Shown: in pieces, positions 25,301 to 39,602 of the stretch
Position numbering within the stretch: the first letter of the stretch is position 1
How the letters are laid out: every line of letters begins with the position of its first letter
Assembly: GCA_013400975.1 (NCBI GenBank)
Contig: WBMZ01000345.1
Location: forward strand, 310,001-374,000
Direction of reading: 5' to 3'
DNA length: 64,000 nt
DNA from: Atrichornis clamosus
Lineage: Eukaryota > Chordata > Aves > Passeriformes > Menuridae
Notes under the pieces: model-generated
What the model saw: the letters and a program-made list of their open reading frames with translations, nothing else
Database searches by the model: none
What the model was told of the DNA's origin: nothing
Translations under genes and position numbers: made by a program

Positions 25301-28287
25301 TTCCAAATCTAAGTTTCACTAAACGTGTGCCACAAGTCACCTGCAGTTTTGTCATGACTTCTATGATAGCTTACATTCATCCAGAATCTCTGGGACATCT
25401 CAACAGCCTCTCTCAAACAGAACAACGATGTAATAGATTTAACTAGATTCCTGCTTGGAATATGGACTTTTCTTTTTTTTTTTCCCCAGAAAAAACTGAA
25501 TTTACAATCACAACATGCACGTAACAGGAAAATAGAGAGAGAGAGGCAGAGGGAGCAACATCTCTTGAATAGCGATGTTTTAGGAACACAGAGATTAGAT
25601 TTAACATCCCCTCAACAGCTGTACTGTACCTAACAGCCTCTGTTCTCTCAGCAGTTTCTAAACTATCATTATTTCCACTTTTTCAGATAGTGGAATAGGT
25701 CAGAGAGGTGAAGCAACATTCAAGTCAGTAACACTAGTGGCAATAGGTACTATTACTAATATAAGGATTTAAAATTCAGTCATTACTATAAAACTTTTTC
25801 TACATTTTTTACAAGTGAACAAGAAACTGTATACATCTTTATTAAGGTATTTATCTTACCTATTTTCTCATTCTGAAAAAGCCACTTCCTAGCCCAAGGG
25901 GAACAAAGAGAGGATTTAAAAAAAAATATTTATTTCTACCACCTGAATAGCTATTCTTCATTATTAGCAACAGTAATTTCTTAGAAGAGTGTAAAGCAAT
26001 CAGTGTTAGGAAATAACATTCCAGCAATTTCATCTTGCATTTTAAATAAAAAAATTACTTGGCTCTTACATGCATCACTTAGCCTTTAGCAATTTGAGTG
26101 CAAGCTTCAAACTAAAACCAAAATTCCAAAGATTTCCCTCACTGTGATGTAGCTATATGATAAAACATTAGGATGAGTTTTCTGAGCATCACTGTAATTT
26201 ACAATTTTAATATAAACAGGCAATTACTGACAAGCACTGATCTGAGTGTGCCCTTAATTTATGGAAAACTGCTAATGACCTGTGGCAATCTATCCAAAGC
26301 AGTGGTGTATGACAGACAGCTGAGAACTCCAGCACCCATTTCCAGCATTTTGTTTCCAAGTCTGTAGCTCTCTCACAACAGGAGGCACCTCTGCTATGCT
26401 TACCTAGTGTTACATTAAATAATGGAAGCAGTAAAACACTCTTAGGAAATTTTCCCACACTACTAAATTTAACACTTAGAAAATAATGCATCACTCCCAA
26501 CTCAGGCACCAATGAACCCAGTGAGAAAAAGTGATTTTGAATGGAGCTTTGACTGCACAGTTTCAAGCAACCGTATAAGTATCAGGAAGGTTGTATCATG
26601 AAATGTTTTCATTTAAAACTTTGTCAAATCAAATTAATAGGTCTTTTTCCCCTTTGAAGTATGGTACCATGCTACTTCTTTTCTTTAAAAGGGATTTAAA
26701 TAATTCATCTATCTTTTTTTCTACTCTCATTCCCACATATAGTTATATTTCCTTGTACCAATCCCTTACGCCTTATTTTCAGAAACTTGCCACCTGCTTG
26801 TGGGAGAAAAGTTAGTCAGTCCTGTTTGTTAAACATCTTTCTACAGTACCTCCATACCCTAAAACAAATAACAGTTAAAAAAATAGTGGGATACATAAGG
26901 ATTACCTGTATAATAAGTAATATTTAGGAAAGAAATAAGACTAGTTTTAGAAAGCGTTCCCAGGCAAGGATTCCCCAGTAGTAATAAGGGCAAATCAAAA
27001 AGTATTGGTGAAGGCCATCTTTTGAAATCTGGAATGTCCCACATCCCTGGCCTCCATTCCCCTATTTTCATTCTCTCAAGATAAATGTAAAAAAACCCCA
27101 AAATCTAAATCACACAACCCCCATTAAAACTAAGCCAGCTGGCTCTGGGTTCTCCGGGCTAGGAGACATGTTACAATTTTTGGAATGCAACAATGTGGGA
27201 ACACTGAAAGAAAACACGGCTGTTTGAAGTTGTAAGTAAGCCAGAAAAACTGGATAATCTGGAAAAAAGTTCTGCTACAGTTGCTATCTAGTAAACAAGC
27301 ATGCATGTTTCAGCTGTGGGAGAATTCAGGATGATGAAAATTTGTTTTGTTGGAACTTCTCGACAGGTGTTCTGCTCTACTGCACTTGTAATTGCCTCAT
27401 CTCTTCCTTGGCTGACCAATGCTCAGGTGATATCCACGGCTCCCTGTCTTCACTCCTGGCTGCATTTGCTGCTTTCTGGCCCTCCTAAGCAAGCAGGTGG
27501 TGGCTGCTTCGCAGGCAAGGAAGAATCAGGCACCTCTGAGAGGGAGTCTGGAGCCAGTAGCAGAATACTGATGAAGGACTGGGAGTGAGGAACTTACTTA
27601 CACAGTTTTTATGAGCATGTTGTGGACGTGTCAGCATGTCTGAATCTCTCAGGGATAGTTGTTTCTGACATCCATCCCCACTTGGTTCAGTGAAGGGAAG
27701 CAGTTTTCTGGTCTGAGGCAACTGCATCGTGGCAGGATGCAGATACTTCACCTGGAGAAAGTGTAAGGCTCGGTCCCTTACCTGAGCACTGGACATGGGA
27801 CACACTCCAGCCACAGCAGCTACTTCTGCGTAATACAGGAGCAGCTGCTGTTATTTTCTGCCATGGTATTTTGCTCCTGAAATTCATCTAGTTGGCAAAG
27901 ATAGCATCCTAAATAATATTTGAACAGAGTCTAGAAACTGTAGAGATAGTTAAAAGGACATTTTAAATAATACCTGGACTAGGTATGCAAAGAAATCTAT
28001 GAAATCAATTGGTTTTGGATAATATCGGAAATAAAAGTCTACTCTCAGGAGGAATCTGATTGCTACTTACCAATTTTACATAATGTTTTGAAGGAGATTT
28101 AATGTACAAAAATAAGACACAATGAATAGATAAAATATTTCTATTTGAATGTTACTTCTTGACTGGTGTGCTTAATAAAGATAAAATGAAAAAAAGAAAA
28201 TACCATTGCCTAGGTATTGAGATCATTGAATGACTGTGTACAAAAAAATCCACAATTCTTGTTTGACAACACTTCTCTTTTATTTAT

Positions 28288-28370
28288 TTCCTTTTTCGTT
28301 TGTTTGCTAGTTTTGTTTGTTTGGCTGGTTGGTTTTAGCTTGGGTTTTTGTTTGTTTTTAATTTTTAATC
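28288..28370 (+). repeat. Degenerate TTTG/TGGT-rich simple sequence
   Basis: The stretch is made of imperfect TTTG and TTGG units. The lysine/threonine-rich minus-strand open frame across it is not a gene. Confidence 0.7.
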
Positions 28371-31300
28371 CTGATGAATAAGACTGATTCACTTAGAACT
28401 GATTTCATAAGAAGAGAAGGACACACAGGGCAGGCAGTCCCTAGAAAAGCTTTTTTAACACTCACTAGTACTGTGCCAAACTGCAAGATGGCATCGGTGC
28501 ATAGATAAATGTCCCCTGGGGACAAGGGTGCAAACTCATTTTAACTTGTGACCCACTCCAGATTTTAATTCAAGCTGGTACCTGAATGTACTGAGCTGGG
28601 AGAGCTCCTCATATGCAATTCTGCCCCACTCTCTTCAGAGCAGCTAATTTCAGTCACATCACTGAGGTCTTGTCTTTTAAGTCTCAGTTGTGCCTGCAAG
28701 TAACTCCTAAGTGCTCTAAAGCTTTCTGCTGCGTATATCCAGCCCTTTCTCATGACATTTTCTTCACATCCTTCCATGTAAGATTCCCTAGTATAAGGAA
28801 ATGGTTGAATAAACAATTTACTATGAAATGAGTGGGAAAGTTAGGAGCCAAAGTGGGAAAAGAAAAATTAACTGAGCCATCGTCATTCATACATAATTTA
28901 CTCAGGGAGAATTACAACATCACTGGTCTAGTCTACTACTCCTGTGTTAGTTGTACTTACCAGGTATCAGTTACATTAAGAAGATGGTTCTCTCCTCAGA
29001 GTAGCAATTATCTATTAATGTCTTAATGAAACACACCTTGAACATCCCTGTGCAGACTCAAAAAAAAAAACCCAATAAATATACTAATATGCTGGCTCCA
29101 ATGTAAAGATATGGACACTATCCAAGCAGTGCATTTCAGTGCAATACTTACACCATCACTAGACCTACTAGCTTCCTTTTGCTTAAACGTTTTGGGCTAG
29201 ATCACATGTTTTTTGCTGGGGTTGACAAAGACAGAAAGGCTTAATTTGCTCACAGAAACTAGCAGAACTGTTAATGTGTTATAAAGAAGCAACTATAACA
29301 ACTTCTTTGAAACTATCTACTACTCCTCTTTTCCTATGGGAGTGAAGACAGACATAAACCTACAGGGTGAGATAGTGACAAAGAATGCAAATGCAAACAC
29401 AGCTGTGTCTGTTCATAATTTTGTTCACATTTAAACACAATTTAAATGGTATGCATTATGTATTTTAAGGAGACATTTTCCCTACAGATAGCAAATTCTG
29501 CAATCCCAAGAAGCTCAGCACAGCTGCACATAACTCAAGCCAGTACACATATCAGACAAAGCTCTTCATACAGAATGAAGCCCCATTAAGCAAACTCAAT
29601 AGCATTCAGCCCTTAAAGTTATTCATTATACATTAGGTGGTGTTTACAAGGACAATAAAACAGGTTTTATTATTTAACACCTACTTAGTGTTTAAAAATG
29701 CATGCTCCATTTTTGGACAGTTTAAATGGCAGTCAGGTTCAATGTACTAAGTCAGATGTAGCACTTTGGTGACTCTCAAGTCAGAACACGAAATGCTGTT
29801 TGGCAGTTGTCTGTGTTTAGCAGAACCTTGAGAGCTTTAAGAGCTTTGACAGCTGTTGATAAATTTACTCTCTAGCTCAGTAAAGCATATTTAAGATATT
29901 GGAAGTATTGTAGCACACTAAATTTTCACAAGTTATTTATATTACCAATATGGTCCCAGTTTTTCAGCAGGTCATAGAAACCTACGTTGCACTTCCTTCA
30001 TAATTTTGATTGCATTTTATTATTTCCTGTTCATTCTTGTTGCTTTAAATTGACAGTGATAAACAGACCATCTGCAGTTTGAATAATCCAGTATAGAGTA
30101 CCAAATATGATCAGTTGCCAAAGTAATTCACTGATTATCATGGAAGATCACTGATCAGTAAGACAGGTAAGAATCTATAGCTTCAGTAGAAGGGCTGTCA
30201 CAATTGAAGAATATTAGATTATAATTTGAAACATTACATGCCCACTGAATAAACTGTGCAAATTCTGTCAGAAATCTCATTACACAAGTGCAGATGTGTC
30301 AGGGTATCTGCTGAATGATGTACTTATTCTCAGTTGAAAGAGGAGCTGACTCAGCACATCCACCACTCCTGCAATCCTTGCTCTACAATGGTGTGAATGT
30401 TTTAGAGATGCTTGACACCTGTAATCTTCATGGTTTGTAGCAGTTAATACGTTGTTCTTCTTGCTTTTAACTTTCATTGCTTCTGAGATACTCAATCCCA
30501 AAGTCTGCCAGCTTCCAATTTGCAGTTGAAGTCACATATTGCAACTAAATCGCTCTCCATTAGAAGTGTCTTTCTTTAATCTTTGTAGAACCTATGTTGT
30601 GTCTTGTCTTCAAAGCACATTTTGCTGTCATAAATACATGCACCTAATGTTAACTTCAATGACATTGGTATTTTTTATCTTAAAGTCATGAATGAGAAGA
30701 GAAACTTCAGGGTTTTTTACCACATGATTGTTTTCATTAATACAATATTTCACAAGTCTGAAATGAAAATATCTGTTTTGCTGTAAGACTTAGCAACCAG
30801 AAATTTATGTACAGCATGTGGTTTGAACTAATCAGTGTAAAAGGCCAATTGTTCTATGACAGTACAGAGAGGCCTCTTCTTCCAGGGATGCCGTTTATAA
30901 TAGATGTTGACACTTACTATATTTTGATGGCAAATAAAAGGGAAGTTGAGTTGTAAAAATAAGCTGAACTAAAATATAGTTAAATTTACCAAACATCTTT
31001 AAGACTTTAAATTTTAAAACCCCACTGAAGCTGGGTGCAATCACATAGTATGGAATACCAGATAAAATAAATTGCTAAAAAGGAACTCTTTAGAGGAAAA
31101 AACAAGATAAAATAAAATTATGAATAATACTACTGAATAAAATAGTTTAAATCTTCAGAAAAATAAATTTTTCATCACAAGTCCATCTCCTTTAGACTTT
31201 ATCCAGTATGGCGGGGGAAGAACAGAAGGTAGGACCGGTGCAGGCGGGAAGAATTTAGAACATATTTTCTATATTTGCGCAGGTCTCAGGTTACCAAGCA

Positions 31301-34300
31301 CCATTTTATACTGAGGAAACTGTTCAAATGAAAAATGCTTGCAAAATAAAGACAATATTGGTTACTTGAGAATGGCATTGACAGTTATAATACTTGATGC
31401 TATTCAGATAGTCCAATTTATTAAGCTTAACTATAGCACCACTGTAATACAAAAATCTTGAAACAGAAACTCAAAATCTTCCAGGTCGATCCTTCACCTA
31501 GAAGCTTGGGAAGGAAAGGCTAGAAACAAAGAAATCACAGGGGAAAAAAAGACCTATTCAGAGAATGACAAAGAACAGAGCAAAACTTACAGTTCCGTCC
31601 ATTTCTTTTCTTGCATACTGTCTATAAAATACTTTCTTGCATAGCTTTACAGCACTTAAAGCTGCTTCTTTCACCACAAACTCCCCCAGCTCCAATGCTA
31701 CCCCGATTTCCTTTGACTACTCTGTTCTTGTTGGGATGAAAAAAACCCAAGGATTTAAGTAACAGAAATGCAGGATCTCTGAACTAGAGCTGGTTGTTGA
31801 ATTCAAAGCACTATTGCTAAAATTTCATCCCCATGATGTTTGATTGTCCTATTATCATGGTATGTGCTTCCGAAACCTGATGCAGAGCAGCAGAAATAAT
31901 TTTATTTATAAACAGTATAAAGCACTGAACAGCATGAGAGTTAGCAGATTGACACGTGCAATCAGAGCGAATGTAACAGCTCTCTGTTGCAAGTTCAAAT
32001 ATCCTAGAGGGTAAATTAAAGGTTTTTCTATACCAAAGAATAAACCTCAGAAAATACTTTGGCTGTCATTGAGGTTAATATTAGGCTATGGAAAAGCTCA
32101 GCAAGATCTCTGACAGAAAGGTTTTGTGAGGCTTTTGTTTGTTTACTAAACACTAGGGTTTAGATTTTACCCATATTTTTCACATAAAATCCAGAATTTG
32201 AATTGGAACTGTAGCTTTCAGTGAGCTTTGAGAAATTACAGCAAATGCTTGTTTTTCTACCACATTTTTGCTTGAAGCCTAAATTTGAGTCGAGAGAGGT
32301 ACTTATGCATTTTAAAATTTTATTTTGGGGGTTGTTTTGGGAAGCTAAAAGAATTTAACAGCTTCTGATTCTGTTGCCTGTTCTTCCAAAGCACAATTCA
32401 CATTGATGAAATTTCTCACGTGCTTAAATGCAGAAGTTTTCCCACATTACTCACCTGTGTGTGCATCATGGGGGGAAGGAAGTACGGACAATTTTTGATT
32501 TGCAAAGGGGTTGTTTCTTTCCTACATCTCTCCACCTCGTTTCCTTCAGAAAAAGCCAAGAGAAGAGGTTGTTAGCACTAATAGTATCATTATTATTTCC
32601 TTTTGAAGTCACCTAATGGTTGATTTTTTAGCCAAATAAGCTTTCTGACTCAGAGTGGTCACATGAATGCTCAAGCTGATGTCTTGGGAATGGAGATGGG
32701 GCTACAGCTGGAGCGGGTAACATGGGCAAGCACCGGCAGCCAGTGCCCCAGTAAGTACAGACCAAGTGAACTGGACAAGGCTCTAAGCCTGAATTTAAAG
32801 TTGTCCCTGCTTTTGGCCAAGCACTGAACTAAGCGAGATCCAAGTGTATCTTCCAGCCCCAGTTCCATTCCAGTTCCCACAGAGCAGTGCCCCCTGACTC
32901 ATGCAGACTTTCACGTTTCCTTGCCTGGGCAGACTCAAGACATTTCCACCTCTGACACCTTTTCCCTTCTCCTTTCATCACTCATTCCTCCTTTTTCCCT
33001 ACTTGTTTCACCACACATGGAGCATCATTCCACCCTCCTTCTCAGGCACCCTATGAGAGAGCCAGCAAAGCAGGCATCTCTTTTTGAACAATTACTGATA
33101 AGGTATTGGGGGCACATAGAGCTCAGAAAATACTCTGCGTAAATGTTAACAGCTGAAATGTTACAGAAATGTGAAAGACAACAAAGAAGGCTTAAAGCAT
33201 CACCTCCCTTTCTTGCTACTAGAGGTAGATTCAAGAGTGAAAGGAAGACAGCCACAGGACACTGTTGCTGCAAGCAACTAGTTCTGAAACAGCTTCAGCA
33301 CACTTTTAAATAGACACTGCGAAGAGTAAGGGAAGGCAGGAGTATCCAACTACAGACTGAAAAGATAAACATGGGGTTTAAATGTAATCTAGAAGGAATC
33401 CAATTAAAGAGTATTGGAAAAAATTAATCTTTAAGGAAATAATACATTTCCCACTCAAAGATCACTCAACTGGAGATGAAGTTTATGATGTATGGAGCAA
33501 CCTACAGTACTGCAAATATGACAAAATGTCAGAGAAAGAAAGAGAATCGGAAGGACTTGCAGAGGCCAGCACTGGAGTTAAAACAATATGAAAAGCTTCA
33601 CAGAACATTAAATTATATAGTACATTCACAAAACAAGAATATGCACCTAGTTTAAAAATAAGATGATAAAGAGGCTCCATGATTTCCCAAACAAACGCAA
33701 ACTTTAGTAGGGTACAAACAGCATGAGCAGGGCTGGAAAAAGCATTATTAACATATTGGAAGGAATGAACAACACAGCACCAAAAAGTGAATGGACTATC
33801 AGTTTTAAAGAAAGCAGGATATTAACTTCAAATTGGACACAGATGAACAATCTGGTGTTATCAGGACATGATAATTGTTACTTTTGAGAGAAAAGCTGCA
33901 GGAAAACAGATGAAATTCAAATGCTGTAATAAAGATTTTGTTCCCAACCAAAGAAGTTTATGAAATAAATGAACATGAGATAAATCAAGGGAAAAGGTAC
34001 AATCCATATACAGTATTACCAAAGGGGGGAGTAAGACTCAAATAGAGTAAAAGATGGGTCATGGTCTGTGTTTCTTCACTAGGAAGCCCATACAGGCACA
34101 TCAAGTCCAAACAGCTACGGTGAGAAGTTTGAGGCTGTTTCTCAGGGAACATCCCAAGAGAGGGCCTGAGACAGCCCATTAATTCATATTGCTTGGGAAC
34201 AGACAGCAGGTGAGGCTTTTCTCATGTGTGGGACTTGCCAGCTGAACTTGGGACATCTGAAGCAAAACCAAGGAAGAACCCTGCTACTGGCTTCTGAACC

Positions 34301-37300
34301 ACTGGACTGACCTTTTAGCAACTCCCTGTGTGGTTCAGCACTGCCTGTTTTGGCCCACATATATTTAATTTGTTTCTACTTCATCAGGATTTTATCCACA
34401 ATAGAAATTGGGCTTACAGGGATGTCCAAATACAACCGGTACAACCTGTAACTACTCCATTTATCACACAATGCCATTTTACAGTCAGTGTTTTTTAAAC
34501 TAACAAAAGACAAAAATTCCATTGCAAGATTCCACCCAACCAGAAGTGACAATGGATATGTAACTACTACTTGAAAGTGAAGTACATGTAAGTACTATTT
34601 CTGTGAATTATTCCAATGGAAATTTCTTAATATCTGTTTTTAAAAATAATAGGACTTTCATTTAAAGAAAGATTATTCTGCTCTCAAAAGTTTTAACAAT
34701 TTTGGTGTTTTTGGAATGCCAGTACCACCCAAAGAGGACTCAGTGAGGGGATAATTGACCTCATCAGCTAAAAGCAGTCTTCCTTGGAACATTTAACTCA
34801 TAGATGCAGCCAATTATCTTCAGGTAATGCCTGCTTCAGGGGTTTTATTGCTCTGTCCCTTTAAAATGAACTAGATTTACTACCTAAGTTAGATCTATTT
34901 TACCTGAAGTTCCAACAGCATTTTAGCATAATTTTATCAAAATTAAAATTCTATCTGATTCTAGTACCAGGCTTTCAAAACAAGCCACTGACATCTGTGT
35001 TTCAAAGCAATCAAATATTTATGAAACTTGCAAGTATTTTTGTCCATAAAACCCTGAATTCATCAGTATGTGTATTAGATTTAAAGGATCAATAGCTACT
35101 TTTCACTTGTTGCATTGTAAATGTATTGGACAAATTGTCTTTATACTTCATAATTTTTTGTGAGTCTGAGGGTCTTTGGCTTAAACCAAAAATCCTGGCA
35201 GAGTGAAAACACGGCATGGAACTGTGCCCTGGTTTATGACCTGTCACCAATAGTCTCTGCTCAAGAATCTTGGAGTTTGTGTTCAGTGCTGAGAAATCTC
35301 AGCAACAAGTCATCAATAGAACTGAAAAGAGAATGGAATGTAAAGCCCATAGCTCACACATGGGGCCCTTGTCTAATACTTGTTCAGCTCAAATAAACTC
35401 AAATTTTAATTTTCTCCAAAAGAAGCACAGCACAAAGCAGACACAAAATCACATGGTTTGACCTCAGATGAGAGTACTTTTGCCCGTTCATTTCAGCTCA
35501 TATATAGCTAAGCCTCTACTTTCTTTTTCCTTCTTTACCCTTTCATCATCTTTTTCCTTTTTTCTTTTAATTTGGCAAAAAATTAATCTATGCATAGTCT
35601 AGAAGAAACAGTCTTGACTGCAGAGACCAACCAGAAACTGAATTAAGGTACTGAATTGCTTATTATCCAGACATAAACTATCCATGCCAATGTAAGATCC
35701 TATTTTCATTGCAGCTGAAATGCAAAAGCAAGAAGATAGAAAGATTCAGAGGAAGCAAAAGAATCTTTCTACACTTGCAGAGAATCAGTGTACAGAATTG
35801 CAAGCAGTCCAATAGTTTTTCATTAACTCCTAATTAGATAGTTCTATAAAGAAGAATGAGTACTGTTGGATTATGCATCCTACTGCAAGTCTCCAGACGC
35901 TTCCTGTATTGTTTATTTGCATAGAAGCACTAGGATTTAATTCTACAGTAATTACTTACCAATTTTCCTCCACAAGTATATTACGCTTCCTACTACACTG
36001 AAAATGGATTCTATCAAGTAGCTGTCATCTTGCAAGTTACTGATAAAAGAGCACAGGGAAAATATTTTAAGAGGTTGTATTAATCTTTTAAAGGTGCTGG
36101 ATCCAACAGGAACTGTTAGATGGGAAAAGCACAAAGAGCTGAGTGTTTGGGCCTTTGTAGGATCAATACTAATCTTCTTCAATACTCACTAGACAGACTA
36201 CAATGTGTATCTGCATCAATTTCCATCATATGTAAGAGAATTATCTATATATATTCCTACCTTTCAAAAAAAAGTCATTCATATTTTCCTACAAGTTTGA
36301 ACATTACTCTTTCAATTGGCTTCTTCAGCTTCTAACTGCAGTATACTCAGCTGAAATCTATACCAAATACTAAGCAATGCCATTTCAAAAAAATACATTC
36401 CAGGTTTTTCTCAACACCGGAGTATTGGTGATGGTTGAAGATATATTGTTGCCAAGCTTTCAAGGTTAATCAAAAAGACCTTTTTTCATCATGAGATTAG
36501 AATAACAAAGCTCCAAGCCTGAACTAGTGAACTAGTCTACAGAACGCAATAAAACCTCAAAGGGGATATGGAAGGTGATGGAAAAATGAAAAGTACTCAA
36601 ATGATTCGGTGAAAACACTGCTTAAAAAGTGCAACCTTGAAAAATGAGGGGCCAGAAACCAGGTTTTGTAGAGAAAACAGCCATATTTTTCTTAAAACTG
36701 TCAAAAGATTTTGATCAGTGTTAGCCACTTACCAAGATTCTCTTAAGTCACTACCAGTTTTAGCAGCACTATTTCTGAAACATGCTTTCTGAAATTCTTT
36801 GAAAGAATTCAGTAGAAATTTTCCCAACCAACAGTGCCTTTTTATTCATTGAATTCCAAAATGTCCGTGGTTACGTCTGAAAATTTCAATCAATACTATC
36901 ACTAAGGTTTATCTTGCTGCACTTCATTTCAGCTTCCAGTGTCTTTACAGATCATCATGTCCATTGCAGGAGAGCAGCACAGTGAGACCAAAGTCATCTC
37001 TGGAGGCAGATCCACCTCATTCTTTGTGGATGCAGCAAGTGCACCATGTGCACTGTACAGCACAGAAGGCTTTGTGTAGGGCTTTGGAGATAGCTTCTGT
37101 GGGCTGGACAACCCAGACACACAATCAGGGTGCGGGGATCTCCAGGTCAGCTTTCTGGGAAAGCATGTTCAAATCCTAACGCTGTGCTAGTACATCTGTC
37201 CGAGCAGCTTTGGGATCTCACCCTTCAGTCTCAGGGCACAGCTGAGCCAGGTCACGACTGCTCCCACCACCCCACCAGATGTCGTAAGTTTTTTCAACTA

Positions 37301-39596
37301 AACTCTTCAGTACAACTTGTACATAAAGGTTAACTTTTGCTACCAGTTGGAAAAGAAGCACTGCCAAAACAGATAGTGCCAAGAAGTTCTCGCTCATTGC
37401 TTCACTAAAGGATATGCTTAGAAAAGACATGAAATTATGGTCTCACAGACTTCACTCCCTCCTGACATGCCCCAACACTTCCTTACTTCATTTCTTGTTC
37501 AGCATGGAAGATGAGCCCCTTGAAAGCATGTAAGTCAATTCCACCTGTAATAAAGATTGGTAAGCAGTAACTTTCACTGGGGATATAAAAATGAAGTGCT
37601 AATTATTAGGCAATACTCTTGTTAATAGTAATAAATAGCTTCTTAAAACACTGCACAGAGAGAAATACACAGATGTGACAGACATTGTATCAACTGCAAA
37701 AGAAAGAGCATGGGCAATGAAAGCCTGTTGGTGGTACTGCACAGTGCAACCCTTGCTATTTTGAGCACTGCTTACACTAAAAATTATCTAAACCTTGCAA
37801 CAGAACTGCTGTTTTACTTGACTTTAGCCTTTGTATGCAGTAGTATATAGTAAAGACTACAAATCATCACCATAGCTAAACACGCTGCAAGGTGACAGCT
37901 CAAATGCTACAAATTCTCGCAATTTCTGAGCAGTAATAGTGCAACTTTGCAGGGCATTAGAATAACTGCCAGTCAACCAAAGTTCCAAAAAAATAAGGCT
38001 TGTCATGGACAACAAACACAAGTTATTATTAAAATGAAACATGCCAGGAATCATATTCATTCTTTTTGTTGTCTATGTTCTCAGATGCAGCAAACAATAA
38101 AAGGTGTGGAATATAATTCTAACCATAAAGGATTAAGATAAAATGCTTTTAAGCTATAGAACAGTTTAAACTTTATTCAAACCTCACTGTAAGCTTCCTT
38201 CCCACAGACGATGTGATTCAGCTTTCCTCTCCTGTATGCTTTCTCCACTATATCTCAGCATGATCCCCATGATTCAGCTAGTGATATATAGCTGCTTCAT
38301 TTTAACGAGCCATTTTTAAAGTCTCTCACATAGATGCCAAGGTACACAAGCTAAGGCAGGTTTGGCACTGTGAAACTGATCCTACCCTGCCATCTAGGGG
38401 ACACAAACTGGTGTGCAAATGGGGGACTGTCTTCAGTTACATACAGAAAAACTTCCTTTATGAAACAGTTATCTCTACCAAGCAAAATGAAAATCAACTT
38501 AATTGAAGAGTAGCACACCTAGTAAGAAACAAACCTAATGAAAGTACAATTATTTTATTAGAGACCACATGCAGAAGTTTAATTCTGGCATAATCCTAAA
38601 TTTTTTTTACAGTAAATTTCAGTTAAATGACCAACAAAAATACTGAGGTGGTAATTTAAGCCTCAGTTTTATGACATACACCCACGTCTTCTGAGCTACA
38701 AAGCCACAAGAAAATCCTTTTGATTTTCCTGGATTCCTCCAGAGAGCAAGATATATGATGCTATAAACAGTGTGTCACTGTAAACAGGCAACAGAGGAAA
38801 ATAAAAGGATTGAGATGTCTGTTGTGTCAGAAAATGAGGAAGTAAGAAAAAGCACAACTGTATCACACCTGATATGATAAAAATTTAGCCTAGTCTCAGA
38901 ACTTGCTTTCTAATACATCAACATAAGGCCTCATTCTCCTGCCTGCATGGTGGACACACACACTGTGTAGACAGTGTGCACCTTTCTAGTGCACTATGCC
39001 CTAGAAGCAAAATACAGAAACACTCAATGCTGAAAGATCAAGGTAACTTCAGAAAAAGTTGAAGGTTATTCAAAATGCAAGTTTCTGTTGCTAGTGTTGG
39101 CATCGTGGCCAGGTTTCTCATCCTTGCTCTCTCCTCACTGTTGCCTTCTGGGCTCTTTCACAAGGCAGACTCTAGAAAAAGGAAAGAGCAAACTCAGCTA
39201 AATGCTAAGCATAGTCAAGTGCACAGACAAAAATCCATACAAGTTTTTTCCCAGTCTTTTGTTTGGATTTGTTTTGTTCTTACTTTGAAAGGGAACAGTC
39301 CACTAAAACAAACACCCTTCACTAAAACAAACAAAGCCCCATGCTTCCCATGGCTGAAACGATGTGACAGTCTCTTTAGGATCAAAGCTGGAGCTTCTCT
39401 GAGATGAGAGGAAGCAGGTGTCCAGTCAAGATGTTTTGTGAACTGGCTACAGCTGCTCATGATGCAGGCCCCCATTCTGCCCCAATGAACAGACTGGAGA
39501 TGAAATTAAAGTGACAATGCTACCCTACTGCAACACCTCTTCACCACAGAGCACTCACAAACAAAACCCCCATCAAATTTAACAGAACAACTCAAT

Positions 39597-39602
39597 TTTA
39601 TT
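39597..39602 (-). terminator. Candidate ARL5B polyadenylation signal
   Basis: AATAAA on the minus strand is followed 20-45 bases later by a G/U-rich element (GGGGGTTTTGTTTGTG). This is the standard arrangement of a vertebrate cleavage and polyadenylation site. Confidence 0.45.

Larger units (their letters stand above)
12240..39579. other. AT-rich intergenic DNA downstream of ARL5B, no gene seen
   Basis: Long gene-free stretch beyond the ARL5B 3' end. A few patches are less AT-rich (about 13680-13780, 19400-19560, 27300-27880, 32650-32960, 36950-37270) but give no recognisable protein. In human the same side of ARL5B is gene-poor before MALRD1, and I looked for LDL-receptor or MAM-like cysteine patterns in the open frames without success. 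Confidence 0.65.

Noticed and set aside
26207..26566. 119-codon minus-strand frame in the intergenic region
   Set aside because: No known domain, no splice context, and similar lengths are expected by chance over 40 kb.
36929..37120. 63-codon minus-strand frame with a protein-like look
   Set aside because: No recognised family, no donor or acceptor at sensible positions, and the other strand is open too.
1..39579. Search for MALRD1 exons, the next gene beyond ARL5B in human
   Set aside because: No LDL-receptor class A or MAM cysteine pattern was seen in the open frames; the gene is probably further away.
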